Below, one piece after another: positions 1 to 9,550 of a stretch of 64,000 nt of DNA (the first letter of the stretch is position 1; the number at the start of each line of letters is the position of its first letter). The stretch lies in assembly GCF_000814325.1 (NCBI RefSeq), contig NZ_JPHF01000001.1:62001-126000 (forward strand). The letters are read 5' to 3'. A model generated the notes under the pieces. That model was not told the origin of the DNA. It saw only the letters and a list, made by a program, of their open reading frames with translations, and did no database searches. The translations under genes and the position numbers were made by a program. Source of the stretch: Flavihumibacter sp. ZG627 (GTDB lineage Bacteria > Bacteroidota > Bacteroidia > Chitinophagales > Chitinophagaceae).

Positions 1-1482
1 GGTAAAACCTCACTGCTCGACTATATCCGCTCTGCCAACGTAGTTGGCGGTGAAGCAGGTGGTATCACCCAGCACATTGGTGCCTATACAGTTGATCTCC
101 CAAGTGGTAAAAAGATCGCATTCCTCGATACACCCGGTCACGAAGCCTTTACGGCGATGCGTGCACGTGGAGCCAAGGTTACCGATATCGCTGTGATCGT
201 GATCGCTGCAGATGATGCCGTGATGCCACAAACGAAAGAAGCCATCAGCCATGCCCAGGCCGCAGGTGTTCCAATGATCTTCGCCATAAACAAGATCGAT
301 AAAGATGGTGCAAACCCTCAGAAAATATATGAGCAGCTCGCAGGAATGAATATTCTCGTTGAAGAATGGGGTGGTAAATTCCAGAGCCAGGAACTGAGCG
401 CTAAAAAAGGACTCAATGTTGATCTCCTGCTCGAAAAAATATTGCTCGAAGCTGAAATTCTGGACCTGAAAGCAAACCCCGAGCGAGAAGCAAACGGAAC
501 CATCATTGAAGCAACCCTCGATAAGGGCCGCGGATATGTTGCTACCGTACTTGTTCAGAACGGTACCCTTCACCAGGGAGATCTGGTAGTATCGGGACAG
601 TTCTACGGAAGGGTGAAAGCAATGTTCAACGAAAGGAACAAAAAGCTCGATCAGGCCCCACCATCCACACCAGTTTTGATCCTTGGTCTGAATGGTGCAC
701 CACAGGCGGGTGAAACATTCCGCGTATTTGAAGACGAATCAGAAGCTAAAGATATCGCTACCCGCCGGGCACAGATCCTGCGGGAACAGGGTATCCGTAC
801 CAAGAAACATATCACCCTTGATGAGATCGGCCGACGCCTCGCACTGGGTAACTTTAAGCAGCTCAACCTCATCATCAAAGGTGACGTGGATGGATCTGTG
901 GAGGCACTGAGTGATTCCCTGATCAAGCAAAGTACCGAAGAGATCGCGGTGAGCGTTGTGCACAAAGCCGTTGGTGCAATCACAGAAAGTGATGTACTCC
1001 TTGCAACTGCATCAGACGCCATTATCATCGGATTTAACGTCAGGGCATCCTCACAGGCAGCCAAGCTGGCAGAAAATGAAGGTGTACAGATCAAGACTTA
1101 CTCCATCATTTACAATGCCATTGAAGAGATCAGAAGCGCCATGGAAGGAATGCTTGAACCCAAAGTACAGGAGAAGGAAGTTGCTACCGTGGAGATCAGG
1201 GAAGTGTACAAATTCGATAAGGCTACTGTTGCCGGATGTTTTGTTACGGAAGGTAAGATCAAGCGCGATAGTAAGATCCGCCTCTTCCGCGATGGCGTAC
1301 TCATCTACCCTCGTACCGAAGGAGCCTTTGCTGAACTGGGAAGCCTGAAACGCTTTAAAGACGATGTAAAAGAAGTAAACAACAATTACGAGTGCGGACT
1401 TACACTTAAAAACTTTGCCGATATACAGGTGGGAGATACCATCGTGGCAATCGAAGAAGAAGAAGTTAAACGTACTCTGTAA
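1..1482 (+). CDS. infB: Translation initiation factor IF-2 (5' end outside window)
   Basis: IF-2 is the GTPase that brings initiator fMet-tRNA to the 30S P site and promotes subunit joining. The window opens inside the gene: the frame is open from base 1 and starts with GKTSLLD, the P-loop (G1) of the GTPase domain, so the long N-terminal region lies to the left. DTPGH (G3) is near visible residue 43 and NKID (G4) near 97. The translation-factor barrels and C-terminal fMet-tRNA-binding domain follow, ending EEEEVKRTL. All 493 visible residues look intact. Two hairpins follow before the surA-like gene. The identification is secure; only the start is missing. Confidence 0.97.
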   Translation, partial: GKTSLLDYIRSANVVGGEAGGITQHIGAYTVDLPSGKKIAFLDTPGHEAFTAMRARGAKVTDIAVIVIAADDAVMPQTKEAISHAQAAGVPMIFAINKIDKDGANPQKIYEQLAGMNILVEEWGGKFQSQELSAKKGLNVDLLLEKILLEAEILDLKANPEREANGTIIEATLDKGRGYVATVLVQNGTLHQGDLVVSGQFYGRVKAMFNERNKKLDQAPPSTPVLILGLNGAPQAGETFRVFEDESEAKDIATRRAQILREQGIRTKKHITLDEIGRRLALGNFKQLNLIIKGDVDGSVEALSDSLIKQSTEEIAVSVVHKAVGAITESDVLLATASDAIIIGFNVRASSQAAKLAENEGVQIKTYSIIYNAIEEIRSAMEGMLEPKVQEKEVATVEIREVYKFDKATVAGCFVTEGKIKRDSKIRLFRDGVLIYPRTEGAFAELGSLKRFKDDVKEVNNNYECGLTLKNFADIQVGDTIVAIEEEEVKRTL

Positions 1483-1488
1483 TGATCC

Positions 1489-1515
1489 GCTCCTCACAGT
1501 AACCCTGTGAGGAGC
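1489..1515 (+). terminator. Perfect 11-bp hairpin after infB
   Basis: GCTCCTCACAG (1489-1499) pairs perfectly with CTGTGAGGAGC (1505-1515) around a TAACC loop, seven bases after the infB stop. No uninterrupted T run follows, only an AT-rich CATATCATTTTG stretch. It may be a 3'-end processing or stability hairpin rather than a strong intrinsic terminator. Confidence 0.6.
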
Positions 1516-1545
1516 CATATCATTTTGTTAAATAATCAAACAATC

Positions 1546-1572
1546 GAAACAGGAGCCCGTCTCCTGTTTTAA
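1546..1572 (+). terminator. Intrinsic terminator-like hairpin before the surA-like gene
   Basis: AAACAGGAG (about 1547-1555) pairs with CTCCTGTTT (1561-1569) and runs into TTTTAATTT. It sits only about a dozen bases upstream of the next ATG (1584). It could end infB transcripts or act as an attenuator in the surA leader. Confidence 0.55.
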
Positions 1573-1583
1573 TTTGTAGAAGA

Positions 1584-2936
1584 ATGAAGAAATTATTGCT
1601 GCTTTTGACGGCCATCAGCGCCGGCTACCTCACCCAGGCACAAACGCGTAAAGTAGTGGCTGACAAAATTATTGGTGTGGTAGGAGATAAGATCATACTC
1701 CACTCCGATATCAGGAACGCCATCTTTGATGCACAGCGTCAGGGACAAACACTTCCCGATAACCCGGAATGTATCATCATGGAACAGGCCCTTGCTCAGA
1801 AAGCACTGGTGTTACAGGCTGAAAAAGATTCACTGGTTGTGAGTGAGGCAGAGATCGAAGCGCTGCTTGATAACCAGGTTCGTGGTTTCGTTCAGATGTA
1901 CGGTTCCAAAGATGCCCTCGAGCAAATCGCGGGACGAACTGTTTACCAGATAAAGGAAGATTTCAGGCAGTCTTTCACAGAGAGGAAGCAGGCTGAAATG
2001 ATGCGGGCCAAGATCGTCGAAAACATCCGAATCACACCAAATGAAGTAAAGGATTATTTCGATAAAATCCCCTTTGACAGTTTACCCTTTTATGAGAGTG
2101 AACTTGAAGTAGGTGAAGTAGTGATGTATCCAAAGGCGAGCCGTGACCTGGAACTTTATGCCATCGAAGAACTCAAGGATTTTAAACAGCAGGTAGAAGA
2201 GGGACGTCAGAAATTTGAGACACTCGCTAGCCTTTATACAGATGATCCGGGAAGCAAAAATACTGGTGGCATGTATGCCATTAACCGTACCGAAAAACAA
2301 ATGGACCCGGCATTTATTTCCAATGCCTTCAGGCTTCGCGAAGGACAGGTTTCCCCTGTTTTCAAAAGTAAATTCGGATACCATATCATCCAGATGGTTA
2401 GCCGCGCCGGAGATGATGCAACCGTGCGCCATATCCTGAAAATCCCCGCAATAACCGATACCGAAGTAGGAACGGTTGTTGAAAAAATGGATTCCCTCCG
2501 TACTAGAATTGTTGATGGAACAGTAGGATTTGGGGAGGCAGTTAACAGGTACAGTGAAGACGAAAATTCCAAGTTCACAGGTGGTATGCGCCAGTGTGGG
2601 AACGGCACCTTTTGCACCATCGATCAACTCGACAAGGAACTGGTATTACAATTGAAAGATCTCAATCCCGGCGACTTTTCAAAACCCCTTGTTTATACCG
2701 ATGAGCGGGGTAAGAAAGGAGTACGATTAATTTACCTGAAATCACGTACAGAACCCCATCGCGAAAACCTGAAAGACGATTATAATAAGGTGGCAGAAAG
2801 AGCCCTTGAAGAGAAGCGATATGAAACCATCGAAAAATGGTTCGCCAATAAGATCCCGAGTTTTTATCTCACCATTGATCCACAGTTTGCTTCCTGTGAC
2901 CAGCTTGGATTATGGATGCAGAATCTGGCAAAATAA
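1584..2936 (+). CDS. surA: SurA-like periplasmic peptidyl-prolyl isomerase/chaperone
   Basis: Outer-membrane-protein foldase of the SurA family, 450 aa. Residues 1-19 form a Sec signal peptide ending TQAQ. Residues about 25-150 are the SurA N-terminal chaperone region, beginning VVADKIIGVVGDKIILHSDI. Two parvulin rotamase domains follow, about 165-270 (with FKSKFGYHIIQMVSR) and 275-390 (starting VRHILKIP). SurA homologues escort beta-barrel proteins across the periplasm to the BAM complex. The gene lies between infB and a sensor kinase on the same strand; the hairpins before it suggest it is at least partly independent of infB. Confidence 0.88.
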   Translation: MKKLLLLLTAISAGYLTQAQTRKVVADKIIGVVGDKIILHSDIRNAIFDAQRQGQTLPDNPECIIMEQALAQKALVLQAEKDSLVVSEAEIEALLDNQVRGFVQMYGSKDALEQIAGRTVYQIKEDFRQSFTERKQAEMMRAKIVENIRITPNEVKDYFDKIPFDSLPFYESELEVGEVVMYPKASRDLELYAIEELKDFKQQVEEGRQKFETLASLYTDDPGSKNTGGMYAINRTEKQMDPAFISNAFRLREGQVSPVFKSKFGYHIIQMVSRAGDDATVRHILKIPAITDTEVGTVVEKMDSLRTRIVDGTVGFGEAVNRYSEDENSKFTGGMRQCGNGTFCTIDQLDKELVLQLKDLNPGDFSKPLVYTDERGKKGVRLIYLKSRTEPHRENLKDDYNKVAERALEEKRYETIEKWFANKIPSFYLTIDPQFASCDQLGLWMQNLAK

Positions 2937-2989
2937 CCTTTCCTGTCTGATGTTTTTCCTACTGAACTGTTCTGCCTAACTTTAAGGAT

Positions 2990-5900
2990 ATGATCGTTAC
3001 CAGCCAGGGAATACATAGCATGACGCAACACCTGCCCTATCGGTTCCACTCAGATGAAGTAGGTGTGATATCCTTTTGCAGCGATGCGCTCAGTTTGCTT
3101 TCCGGAAAAGAGGTTAAAGCAACACCTGTAAAACTCGACGCGCTACTACATCTTGATAGCAGCGCGAGTTCTGCCCTTGGTGTTGCTACCCGCTACCGTG
3201 AACCTGTCTGCTTTCGTGCATCTATTCGCGTTAAAGAAGAAAGTTTACTCCCAGTCTATTGGACAGTTGTGCCCCATCCTGGTGGATACGACTGGTTCGG
3301 ATTTCCTGCTGCAATACGCGACAGAATTGAAGGTCGGCTCACAGAGCTTGAACTCCTGGTAGCCTCCCTCACTGATATGGTTTTTGAACTCGATAAAGAT
3401 GGAATCTATATCAATTTCTGGGTCAAAGATCCGAGTGTATTGTATGTAGAACCTTCACTATTCCTGGGACAGGATGTTCGTAATGTAATCCATAAATATT
3501 TTGAACCACTTGAACACCGCCTTCGTCCCGCCTTTGATGAATCAGTAGAAACACGTAGTAGTAAAGTTGTTGAATACGTATTGCCAGGCACAAATCAATG
3601 GTACTCATGCCGCTATTCTCCTATCCTTAATTCTGAATCAGCATTGGTAGGCATGATTATCACAATAGCTGAAATAAGTGCCCAGAAAAAACTTGAAATC
3701 GACCTTCGTGAAAGTGAACAGAGTTACCGCGACTTGTTCGAGAATGCAAATGATATAATTTATATCATTGATCCCAATTCAAATGTGCGATCAATGAATC
3801 GCATGGCACAGAAATTACTTGGTTATTCGCAAGAGGAGATGACAGGTAAATCATCACATCTTTTCTTCGCACCTGAAAAGCTCACACATGCCATTGAACA
3901 GGGTAAAATAAAAATGGATGGCGGCTCGAGCCTTACCGTTTATGAATCTGAATTCGTCTCCAAAAACGGAACGCGCATACCCGTTGAAGTGAGTTCCAGG
4001 CTTATCATTAAAAATGGTAAGACAGATGGTATTCATGTTACCGCACGTGACATGACCAATCACAAAAAAGCCCAATCAGAGCTCGCCAACAGCGAAGCAA
4101 GATTCCGTTTTCTTTCAGAATATGCGCATGACCTGATTTGTCTGCACCGGCCTAATGGCGATTATATTTATGTTTCTCCGGCATCAAGACAGTTACTTGG
4201 TTATGAGCCCGAAGAACTCACCAATCGCTCTCCCTATGATTTTTTTCTTCCGGAAGATGCGGATACCACAGTAAGAGATGCGCATAATCATAACAGTAAG
4301 GGAATGAGCAGCCATTCTGTTCAATATCGTTTCCGAAAGAAAGACGGTTCTTTTATCTGGCTGGAAACTGTCTCTAAACCAATCGTTGAAGATGGCGAAG
4401 TAATTTATATCCAAACGAATAGCAGGGATATAACTTATCGGAAAATGACTGAAGACCAGCTTGTGGAAAGAGATCGGCTTTCTTCAGCTCTCGCTAAGTC
4501 CTCTAAATTATTACTAACTAGTAACTCTATAGAAGATGGCCTCCGGCAATGCCTTCAGGTACTGGGTGATGCAGTTCAGGCAGAATGTCTCTTTGTATTA
4601 CAAGGTGTGAAAGGTGAAAGCAAGCTATTCCATATATGGTGCCAATCTTCACCCTGCACTGTGATGCAGAAGGCCCACTTCTTCGTTGGTGCTGCTTCCC
4701 TGTTAACTGAAGAAGAAAGGAATACTGCGGGTTTTGTAACAGAGTACCATATTGCCAATGAATCAAATGAAATTATACGTAGCTGGATGGATAAGTTGGG
4801 ATATAAATCGCTTTTGATTATACCCCTTGTAACCAGTGATGGTAATTGGGGTATTTTTGGTTGTGGCCAGAAAGAAAATGCCAGACAATGGAGTAAGACA
4901 ACCATAGACACCCTCACCACATTTGCTTCTTCGCTTAGTTCAGTAATTGAAAAAAACATCCGCGACCAACAGATCAGGCGGAGCGAAAACCTTGTGCAAT
5001 TGGAGAAAGAAGTGCTGGAAATGCATACGGGATCTAATGCTTCACTGCAGGAGATTGCAAATCACTTAATTGTTGGACTGGAAGCCCTTGGTGATAATCT
5101 TTATTGTGCCGTTCTCCTTTGTAAAAGTAACCTTCGAGAAGCTGTTAGTCTTGCTGCTCCAAGTCTTCCTGCTGCTTTCAGGGATTTTGTAAATAATACC
5201 CCCAATGACTCAATTCATACTACTTGCGGAAGGGCAGTAGAAACCCGGCAGCAGGTATTTATTGAAGATATAAGCAAAAGCGATCTTGCAGAAACTACAC
5301 GCCAGGGTGCTGTAATGTTAGGTATAAAGGCAACCTGGTCCATACCCATTATTAGCTCATCCGCTGAAGTGCTGGGAACATTTTCTGTATTCTTCCAGGT
5401 TGCAAGATCACCCAGGCCAGACGAACTAACGATGATCAATAGGGCCACTCATATCCTGACGATGATCATTGAAAATAAACAAGCAGCAGAGAAACTGCGT
5501 ATGAGTAATGAAAGATATTTATTGGCAACACGTGCTTCTAATGAAGCCATCTGGGATTGGGATGCAATTGAAAGAGTTTCATTCTGGGGAGAGGGCTTCA
5601 ATTCACTATTCGGCTATCCATCACAGTTCTACCCCGGCGATACTAATAATTGGGAGGATAAGATTCATCCCCATGACCGTGAACGCGTACTCAAAAGTAT
5701 AGATTCGGTTTTAAACGGGGAAAGACAAGGTCTCTTCATTGAAGAATATCGTTTCCGGAAAGCCGATGGCAGCTATGCACTTGTAATAGATAAAGGGTAC
5801 TGCATGTATAATGAGGAAGGCAAAGTAATACGTATGATTGGTTCCTGCGAAGATATCACTGAACGGAAGCGTATGGAGGAGCGACTGGTGCAGCAGGAGA

Positions 5901-6556
5901 TCCATAAACAGCAGCAGATTGCACAAGCCGTAGTGGATGTTCAGGAAAGTGAACGCGCTGAAATCGGTAAAGAACTTCATGATAACGTAAACCAGTTGCT
6001 CACCACAGCCAAACTTTTCCTGGAGGTGGCCCAAAATGAGGATGGCATGTCAAAGCAGATGATACGCCGTAGTTCCGATACCATCATGAGTGCCATAAAT
6101 GAGATCCGGACCATCAGCAGGAGCCTGATGCCAGCCAGTCTCAATGACCTCGGACTTGTTTCATCCATCAATGACCTGGTAGAAAACATTGAACTTACCC
6201 GACAATTAAAAGTAATTTTCCGCCACAAAGAAAAGTTGGATAGTATTTTGCATCCCAAACAAAAACTGACCCTGTTCAGGATCATTCAGGAACAGGTCAA
6301 TAATGTGATCAAACACGCTAAAGCAAATAAACTCGAAATCGATATAACTTATACAAATAGGTTCACCCGTCTCGAAATTAAAGATGATGGTCAGGGCTTT
6401 GATCTCAATGAAGCAAAGTTGAAAGACGGCATGGGATTGTCTAATATTATGAGTAGAGCAGCCATCTTTAATGCAGATGTTCAGGTGCTCACGGCACCTG
6501 GTGAAGGGTGTAGACTTATTATTGTATTACCAAATAAAAACAACCAGAATACCTGA
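2990..6556 (+). CDS. Soluble multi-PAS/GAF sensor histidine kinase (NarL-type partner)
   Basis: Large signal-transducing kinase, 1188 aa, without an evident signal peptide or membrane segment, so probably cytoplasmic. Domains as read: PAS about 110-230, PAS about 240-360 (SEQSYRDLFENANDIIYI), PAS about 365-490 (SEARFRFLSEYAHDLICL), GAF about 500-660, GAF about 675-830, PAS about 835-965 ending DITERKRMEER, then a coiled coil. The dimerisation/phosphoacceptor helix has ERAEIGKELHDN, with His in the HisKA_3 position, and the HATPase domain carries DDGQGFD and GMGLSNI. HisKA_3 kinases normally pair with LuxR-type regulators, and one begins on the last base of this gene's stop codon. The ligand is unknown. 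Confidence 0.9.
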   Translation: MIVTSQGIHSMTQHLPYRFHSDEVGVISFCSDALSLLSGKEVKATPVKLDALLHLDSSASSALGVATRYREPVCFRASIRVKEESLLPVYWTVVPHPGGYDWFGFPAAIRDRIEGRLTELELLVASLTDMVFELDKDGIYINFWVKDPSVLYVEPSLFLGQDVRNVIHKYFEPLEHRLRPAFDESVETRSSKVVEYVLPGTNQWYSCRYSPILNSESALVGMIITIAEISAQKKLEIDLRESEQSYRDLFENANDIIYIIDPNSNVRSMNRMAQKLLGYSQEEMTGKSSHLFFAPEKLTHAIEQGKIKMDGGSSLTVYESEFVSKNGTRIPVEVSSRLIIKNGKTDGIHVTARDMTNHKKAQSELANSEARFRFLSEYAHDLICLHRPNGDYIYVSPASRQLLGYEPEELTNRSPYDFFLPEDADTTVRDAHNHNSKGMSSHSVQYRFRKKDGSFIWLETVSKPIVEDGEVIYIQTNSRDITYRKMTEDQLVERDRLSSALAKSSKLLLTSNSIEDGLRQCLQVLGDAVQAECLFVLQGVKGESKLFHIWCQSSPCTVMQKAHFFVGAASLLTEEERNTAGFVTEYHIANESNEIIRSWMDKLGYKSLLIIPLVTSDGNWGIFGCGQKENARQWSKTTIDTLTTFASSLSSVIEKNIRDQQIRRSENLVQLEKEVLEMHTGSNASLQEIANHLIVGLEALGDNLYCAVLLCKSNLREAVSLAAPSLPAAFRDFVNNTPNDSIHTTCGRAVETRQQVFIEDISKSDLAETTRQGAVMLGIKATWSIPIISSSAEVLGTFSVFFQVARSPRPDELTMINRATHILTMIIENKQAAEKLRMSNERYLLATRASNEAIWDWDAIERVSFWGEGFNSLFGYPSQFYPGDTNNWEDKIHPHDRERVLKSIDSVLNGERQGLFIEEYRFRKADGSYALVIDKGYCMYNEEGKVIRMIGSCEDITERKRMEERLVQQEIHKQQQIAQAVVDVQESERAEIGKELHDNVNQLLTTAKLFLEVAQNEDGMSKQMIRRSSDTIMSAINEIRTISRSLMPASLNDLGLVSSINDLVENIELTRQLKVIFRHKEKLDSILHPKQKLTLFRIIQEQVNNVIKHAKANKLEIDITYTNRFTRLEIKDDGQGFDLNEAKLKDGMGLSNIMSRAAIFNADVQVLTAPGEGCRLIIVLPNKNNQNT

Positions 6557-7197
6557 TGAAAAAAGTTTCAATACTGATAGTGGATGATCACAAGCTGATC
6601 CGCGAAACATGGAGTTTTATCCTGGCGAGTGATTCCCGCTTTGAAGTGATTGCCGATTGTGGTGATCCCGGTGAGGCCATTCAGATCGCCAGCGAACATA
6701 AACCCAGCGTAGTGCTTATGGATATCAATATGGTCCCAATGAGTGGATTCGATGCCACCGGTGAAATTCGGAAGGTTAGCCCCAATACAAAAATCATCGG
6801 CGTGTCTATGCATTCACAACCGGCCTACGCACGTAAGATGCTTCAGGTAGGGGCCCAGGGATATGTAACCAAAAACAGCAGTCGCGAAGAAATGGTAAAG
6901 GCCATTCTTGAAGTTGACAAAGGGAATAAATATATCTGCGATGAGATACGGAATATAATTTCTGAACAAGTTCTGGAGCCCGGAGGTGAAGGTCACGATA
7001 TCCAGAGCCTCACCGATCGTGAGATCCAGGTGATACATTATATCAAGGCCGGCCATTCTTCCCGCGAAATAGCCCAGGAACTTGATATATCGCTAAAAAC
7101 AGTAGAGGTACACCGCCATAATATCCTGAAAAAACTGAAACTAAAAAATGCAGCTTCTCTCGTAAACTTCATCAACAGCAACCCTAGTTTGTATTAG
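6556..7197 (+). CDS. NarL/LuxR-family response regulator
   Basis: Transcriptional response regulator, 213 aa. The receiver domain (about 1-125) has the acidic pair in ILIVDDHKLIRE and the phosphoacceptor Asp in VVLMDINM. The DNA-binding LuxR-type helix-turn-helix is at about 145-205 (LTDREIQVIHYIKAGHSSRE). Its ATG overlaps the kinase stop by one base (TGATG), so the two are translationally coupled and should be a cognate pair. The target genes cannot be read from the sequence. Confidence 0.94.
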   Translation: MKKVSILIVDDHKLIRETWSFILASDSRFEVIADCGDPGEAIQIASEHKPSVVLMDINMVPMSGFDATGEIRKVSPNTKIIGVSMHSQPAYARKMLQVGAQGYVTKNSSREEMVKAILEVDKGNKYICDEIRNIISEQVLEPGGEGHDIQSLTDREIQVIHYIKAGHSSREIAQELDISLKTVEVHRHNILKKLKLKNAASLVNFINSNPSLY

Positions 7198-7210
7198 GTG
7201 TCTGACATAT

Positions 7211-7246
7211 GTTCGGGGGATGTTCGAACATCATGTTCCTGAACAA
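7211..7246. promoter_or_regulatory. GTTC/GAAC palindrome cluster before the DNA glycosylase
   Basis: A perfect 14-bp palindrome GATGTTCGAACATC (7219-7232) lies within a run of GTTC and GAAC half-sites continuing to about 7262. One pair is GAAC-N5-GTTC (7225-7237). Its position just ahead of the preferred ATG (7257) of a DNA repair gene suggests an operator. Which regulator binds is unknown. Confidence 0.35.
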
Positions 7247-7256
7247 CCTAAGTTCA

Positions 7257-7934
7257 ATGTTCTCTACTTGCGCCATATCTTTTTTTAGAAAGCTCCAGCC
7301 ACCGGAAAAACTACCGGAAGGTATTGATCTTCTTTATCCGCATCCTCAACCTGAGGTACAGCGGGTAATACAGGAATTTTTTAACCGTTTTTATTCCGAT
7401 GGAGAACTCCGGGTCATGCTTATAGGAATCAATCCAGGTAGATTCGGTGCAGGTATTACAGGCATCAATTTTACAGCACCCAGGCAATTATTGAATGATT
7501 GCGGCATAACCCATCCCTTCGGTGAATCTTCAGAGCTTTCAGCCGAATTCATCTATACCCTAATCCGTGCATATGGTGGTGCCGCGGCATTCTACAGCAG
7601 ATTCTATATAGGCTCCGTTAGTCCGATTGGCTTCGTGAGGGCAGGTAAAAATCTGAACTATTATGATGACCCACATCTTCTCGCATCTATAAAACCCTAT
7701 GCAGTCCAATGTCTTCAAAGCCAGCTCAGTTGCGGCATCCGGCGCCACAAAGCCATCTGCATCGGAGGACATAAGAACCTGCATTTTCTTAACTGGCTCA
7801 ATGAGGAGTATCATTTTTTCAACGAGATCATTTCCGTTCCCCATCCGCGGTTCATCATGCAATATCGCCGCTCACACATAGAGCAGTACGTCCAGGAATA
7901 TTTATCGGCGCTTGCGTATTGTGTAAAAGAATAA
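7257..7934 (+). CDS. SMUG-type uracil-DNA glycosylase family protein
   Basis: Base-excision repair enzyme of the uracil-DNA glycosylase superfamily, SMUG-like branch. It would remove uracil or related damaged bases. The active-site loop GINPGRFGAGITGINFT is near residue 56, matching the G-x-NPG-x-FG...TG pattern of SMUG1. The second signature, VPHPRFIMQY near the C-terminus, corresponds to the HPSPR-type loop. The frame is open from an ATG at 7209, but that start would place a 14-bp palindrome inside the gene. The ATG at 7257 gives 225 aa and a family-like N-terminus (SFFRKLQPPEKLPEGIDLL), so I prefer it. The gene stands alone after the two-component pair. Confidence 0.82.
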   Translation: MFSTCAISFFRKLQPPEKLPEGIDLLYPHPQPEVQRVIQEFFNRFYSDGELRVMLIGINPGRFGAGITGINFTAPRQLLNDCGITHPFGESSELSAEFIYTLIRAYGGAAAFYSRFYIGSVSPIGFVRAGKNLNYYDDPHLLASIKPYAVQCLQSQLSCGIRRHKAICIGGHKNLHFLNWLNEEYHFFNEIISVPHPRFIMQYRRSHIEQYVQEYLSALAYCVKE

Positions 7935-7974
7935 TATATACTTTTACAGCCGATAATATTTATTTTATGATTTT

Positions 7975-8104
7975 CTAAGCTGTCGGCCCCCCACCGACCT
8001 GGGTCAGATAACCCACCCAAAATCAGTCAACTGGTAAGCATTCCTGCGAAGGCTATACCCCCATCCGGTAATTTAACCGGCAACCCCTTAGCACTAGTTT
8101 TTTT
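7975..8104 (+). ncRNA. Predicted multi-helix structured RNA (MATE leader or small RNA)
   Basis: Four successive hairpins can be drawn by eye. GTCGG/CCGAC is at 7982-7998 and TGGGT/ACCCA at 8000-8015. GGTAAGC..GCTATACC is at 8033-8059, with an inner TTC-CTGC-GAA. CCGGT/ACCGG is at 8065-8080. All are enclosed by CTAAG (7975-7979) pairing with CTTAG (8087-8091). A run of seven T follows (about 8097-8104), 20 bases before the MATE start. The fold is typical of a cis-regulatory leader or a small RNA with its own terminator. It does not match the consensus of the TPP, cobalamin, SAM-I or guanidine-I riboswitches as I know them. It was not tested computationally. Confidence 0.4.
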
Positions 8105-8123
8105 AACCAACTGAACAGTCACA

Positions 8124-9548
8124 ATGCATCAGAACGACGCATCAACCCTTTCAATGGGTAATATATTTCGCCTTATCCGCGCCGCCCTTCGTGGCGATGA
8201 ACAGGATTACACCTCGGGAAGCATCCGCCGATCCGTTTTTCTTCTAGCTATTCCTATGATATTGGAAATGGGAATGGAAAGCGTTTTCGCAGTGGTGGAC
8301 CTTTATTTTGTAGGAAGGCTTCCCGATAGCCGGCATAATATTCAAACGGTGGGACTAACGGAGTCTGTCCTCTCACTTGTTTATGCCCTCGCTATCGGTA
8401 TAAGCATGGCAGCTACGGCCATGGTAGCCCGAAGAATCGGAGAGAAAGACCCTCGCGCGGCAGCCCACGCTGCCATGCAATCACTTTGGTTGGCACTCGC
8501 CATTACGGTGGTAATAAGCATAACAGGTATAATTCTGGCGCCTGATATACTACGATGGATGGGAGCGGAGGCCGAAACTATCGCCCTGGGTACCCCCTAT
8601 ACCAGGCTCATGATGGGAGGTAGCATAGTCATCATGCTGCTATTCCTTATCAATGGTATTTTCAGGGGCGCAGGAGACGCCTCCATGGCCATGAAAAGCC
8701 TTTGGATCGCCAATATAGCCAACATAATTCTTTGTCCACTCCTGATCCTGGGCTGGGGACCATTCCCTGCACTTGGCTTATTTGGTGCAGCTTTGGCCAC
8801 AACTATAGGAAGGGGAATCGGTGTGTGCTATCAGGTTTACCACCTTTTCGGAGGAAAAGGAATTGTAAAACTTAAAACCGCGGATTGGCGCCCCGACTTC
8901 AGCATCATTGGATCCCTGCTTAAAGTGGCTACACCAGGAACCATGCAGTTCATCATCGGTTCCTGCAGCTGGATCTTCCTCGCAAGACTAGTAGCCGAAA
9001 CCGGGCATTCCGCTGCCTCCGCAGGATACCAGACTGCAATCAGGATCCTGATCTTTTTCCTTTTGCCGGCATGGGGAATGGCTAATGCGGCAGCAACGCT
9101 GGTGGGACAAAACCTCGGCGCCGGTCATCCGGAAAGAGCCGAAAGTTCAGTAAACACTGCAGCACTCTATAACACCATTTTCATGGCTGCCGTAATGCTT
9201 TTTTTCCTTGCAGCAGCAGATGTAATAGTTGGCTTTTTTACCACAGAAGCTGATGTGAAAAGAATAGGCGTGCAGGCTTTACGCATCATGAGCGCCGGTT
9301 ATATTTTCTATGGAATCGGAATGGTTATGGCTAATGCCTTCAACGGCGCCGGCGATACCAAAACGCCGACCTGGATAAACCTCTTCGGCTTCTGGCTTTT
9401 CCAGATACCACTGGCATACCTGCTTGCAAAAACATTGGAGATGGGCCCCCCGGGTGTGTTCATCGCAATCCCCGTTGCAGAAACCGCGATCACCATCACA
9501 GCCTGGCTACTGTTCCGGAGAGGGAGATGGAAAACGGTGGCGATATAA
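8124..9548 (+). CDS. MATE-family multidrug/toxin exporter
   Basis: Cation-coupled efflux protein of the MATE family, 474 aa, inner membrane. About twelve hydrophobic segments start near residue 35 (SVFLLAIPMILEMGMESVFA). Family-like features are GRLPDS in the first loop, the glycine-rich NGIFRGAGDASMAMK in the first half and its counterpart NAFNGAGDTKTP in the second. The hydrophilic N-terminus (about 30 residues) is cytoplasmic. The substrate cannot be predicted. A folded leader precedes the gene and AGGCAAT repeats follow it. Confidence 0.93.
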   Translation: MHQNDASTLSMGNIFRLIRAALRGDEQDYTSGSIRRSVFLLAIPMILEMGMESVFAVVDLYFVGRLPDSRHNIQTVGLTESVLSLVYALAIGISMAATAMVARRIGEKDPRAAAHAAMQSLWLALAITVVISITGIILAPDILRWMGAEAETIALGTPYTRLMMGGSIVIMLLFLINGIFRGAGDASMAMKSLWIANIANIILCPLLILGWGPFPALGLFGAALATTIGRGIGVCYQVYHLFGGKGIVKLKTADWRPDFSIIGSLLKVATPGTMQFIIGSCSWIFLARLVAETGHSAASAGYQTAIRILIFFLLPAWGMANAAATLVGQNLGAGHPERAESSVNTAALYNTIFMAAVMLFFLAAADVIVGFFTTEADVKRIGVQALRIMSAGYIFYGIGMVMANAFNGAGDTKTPTWINLFGFWLFQIPLAYLLAKTLEMGPPGVFIAIPVAETAITITAWLLFRRGRWKTVAI

Positions 9549-9550
9549 AA

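Noticed and set aside
8040-8095. SAM-I riboswitch, because of GGCAACCCC
   Set aside because: The kink-turn and P2 elements of SAM-I are missing and the GGCAACC sequence is at the wrong place relative to the closing helix.
7975-8104. Guanidine-I (ykkC) riboswitch before the MATE gene
   Set aside because: The conserved ACGGC/GGUCCGAGA-type elements were not found.
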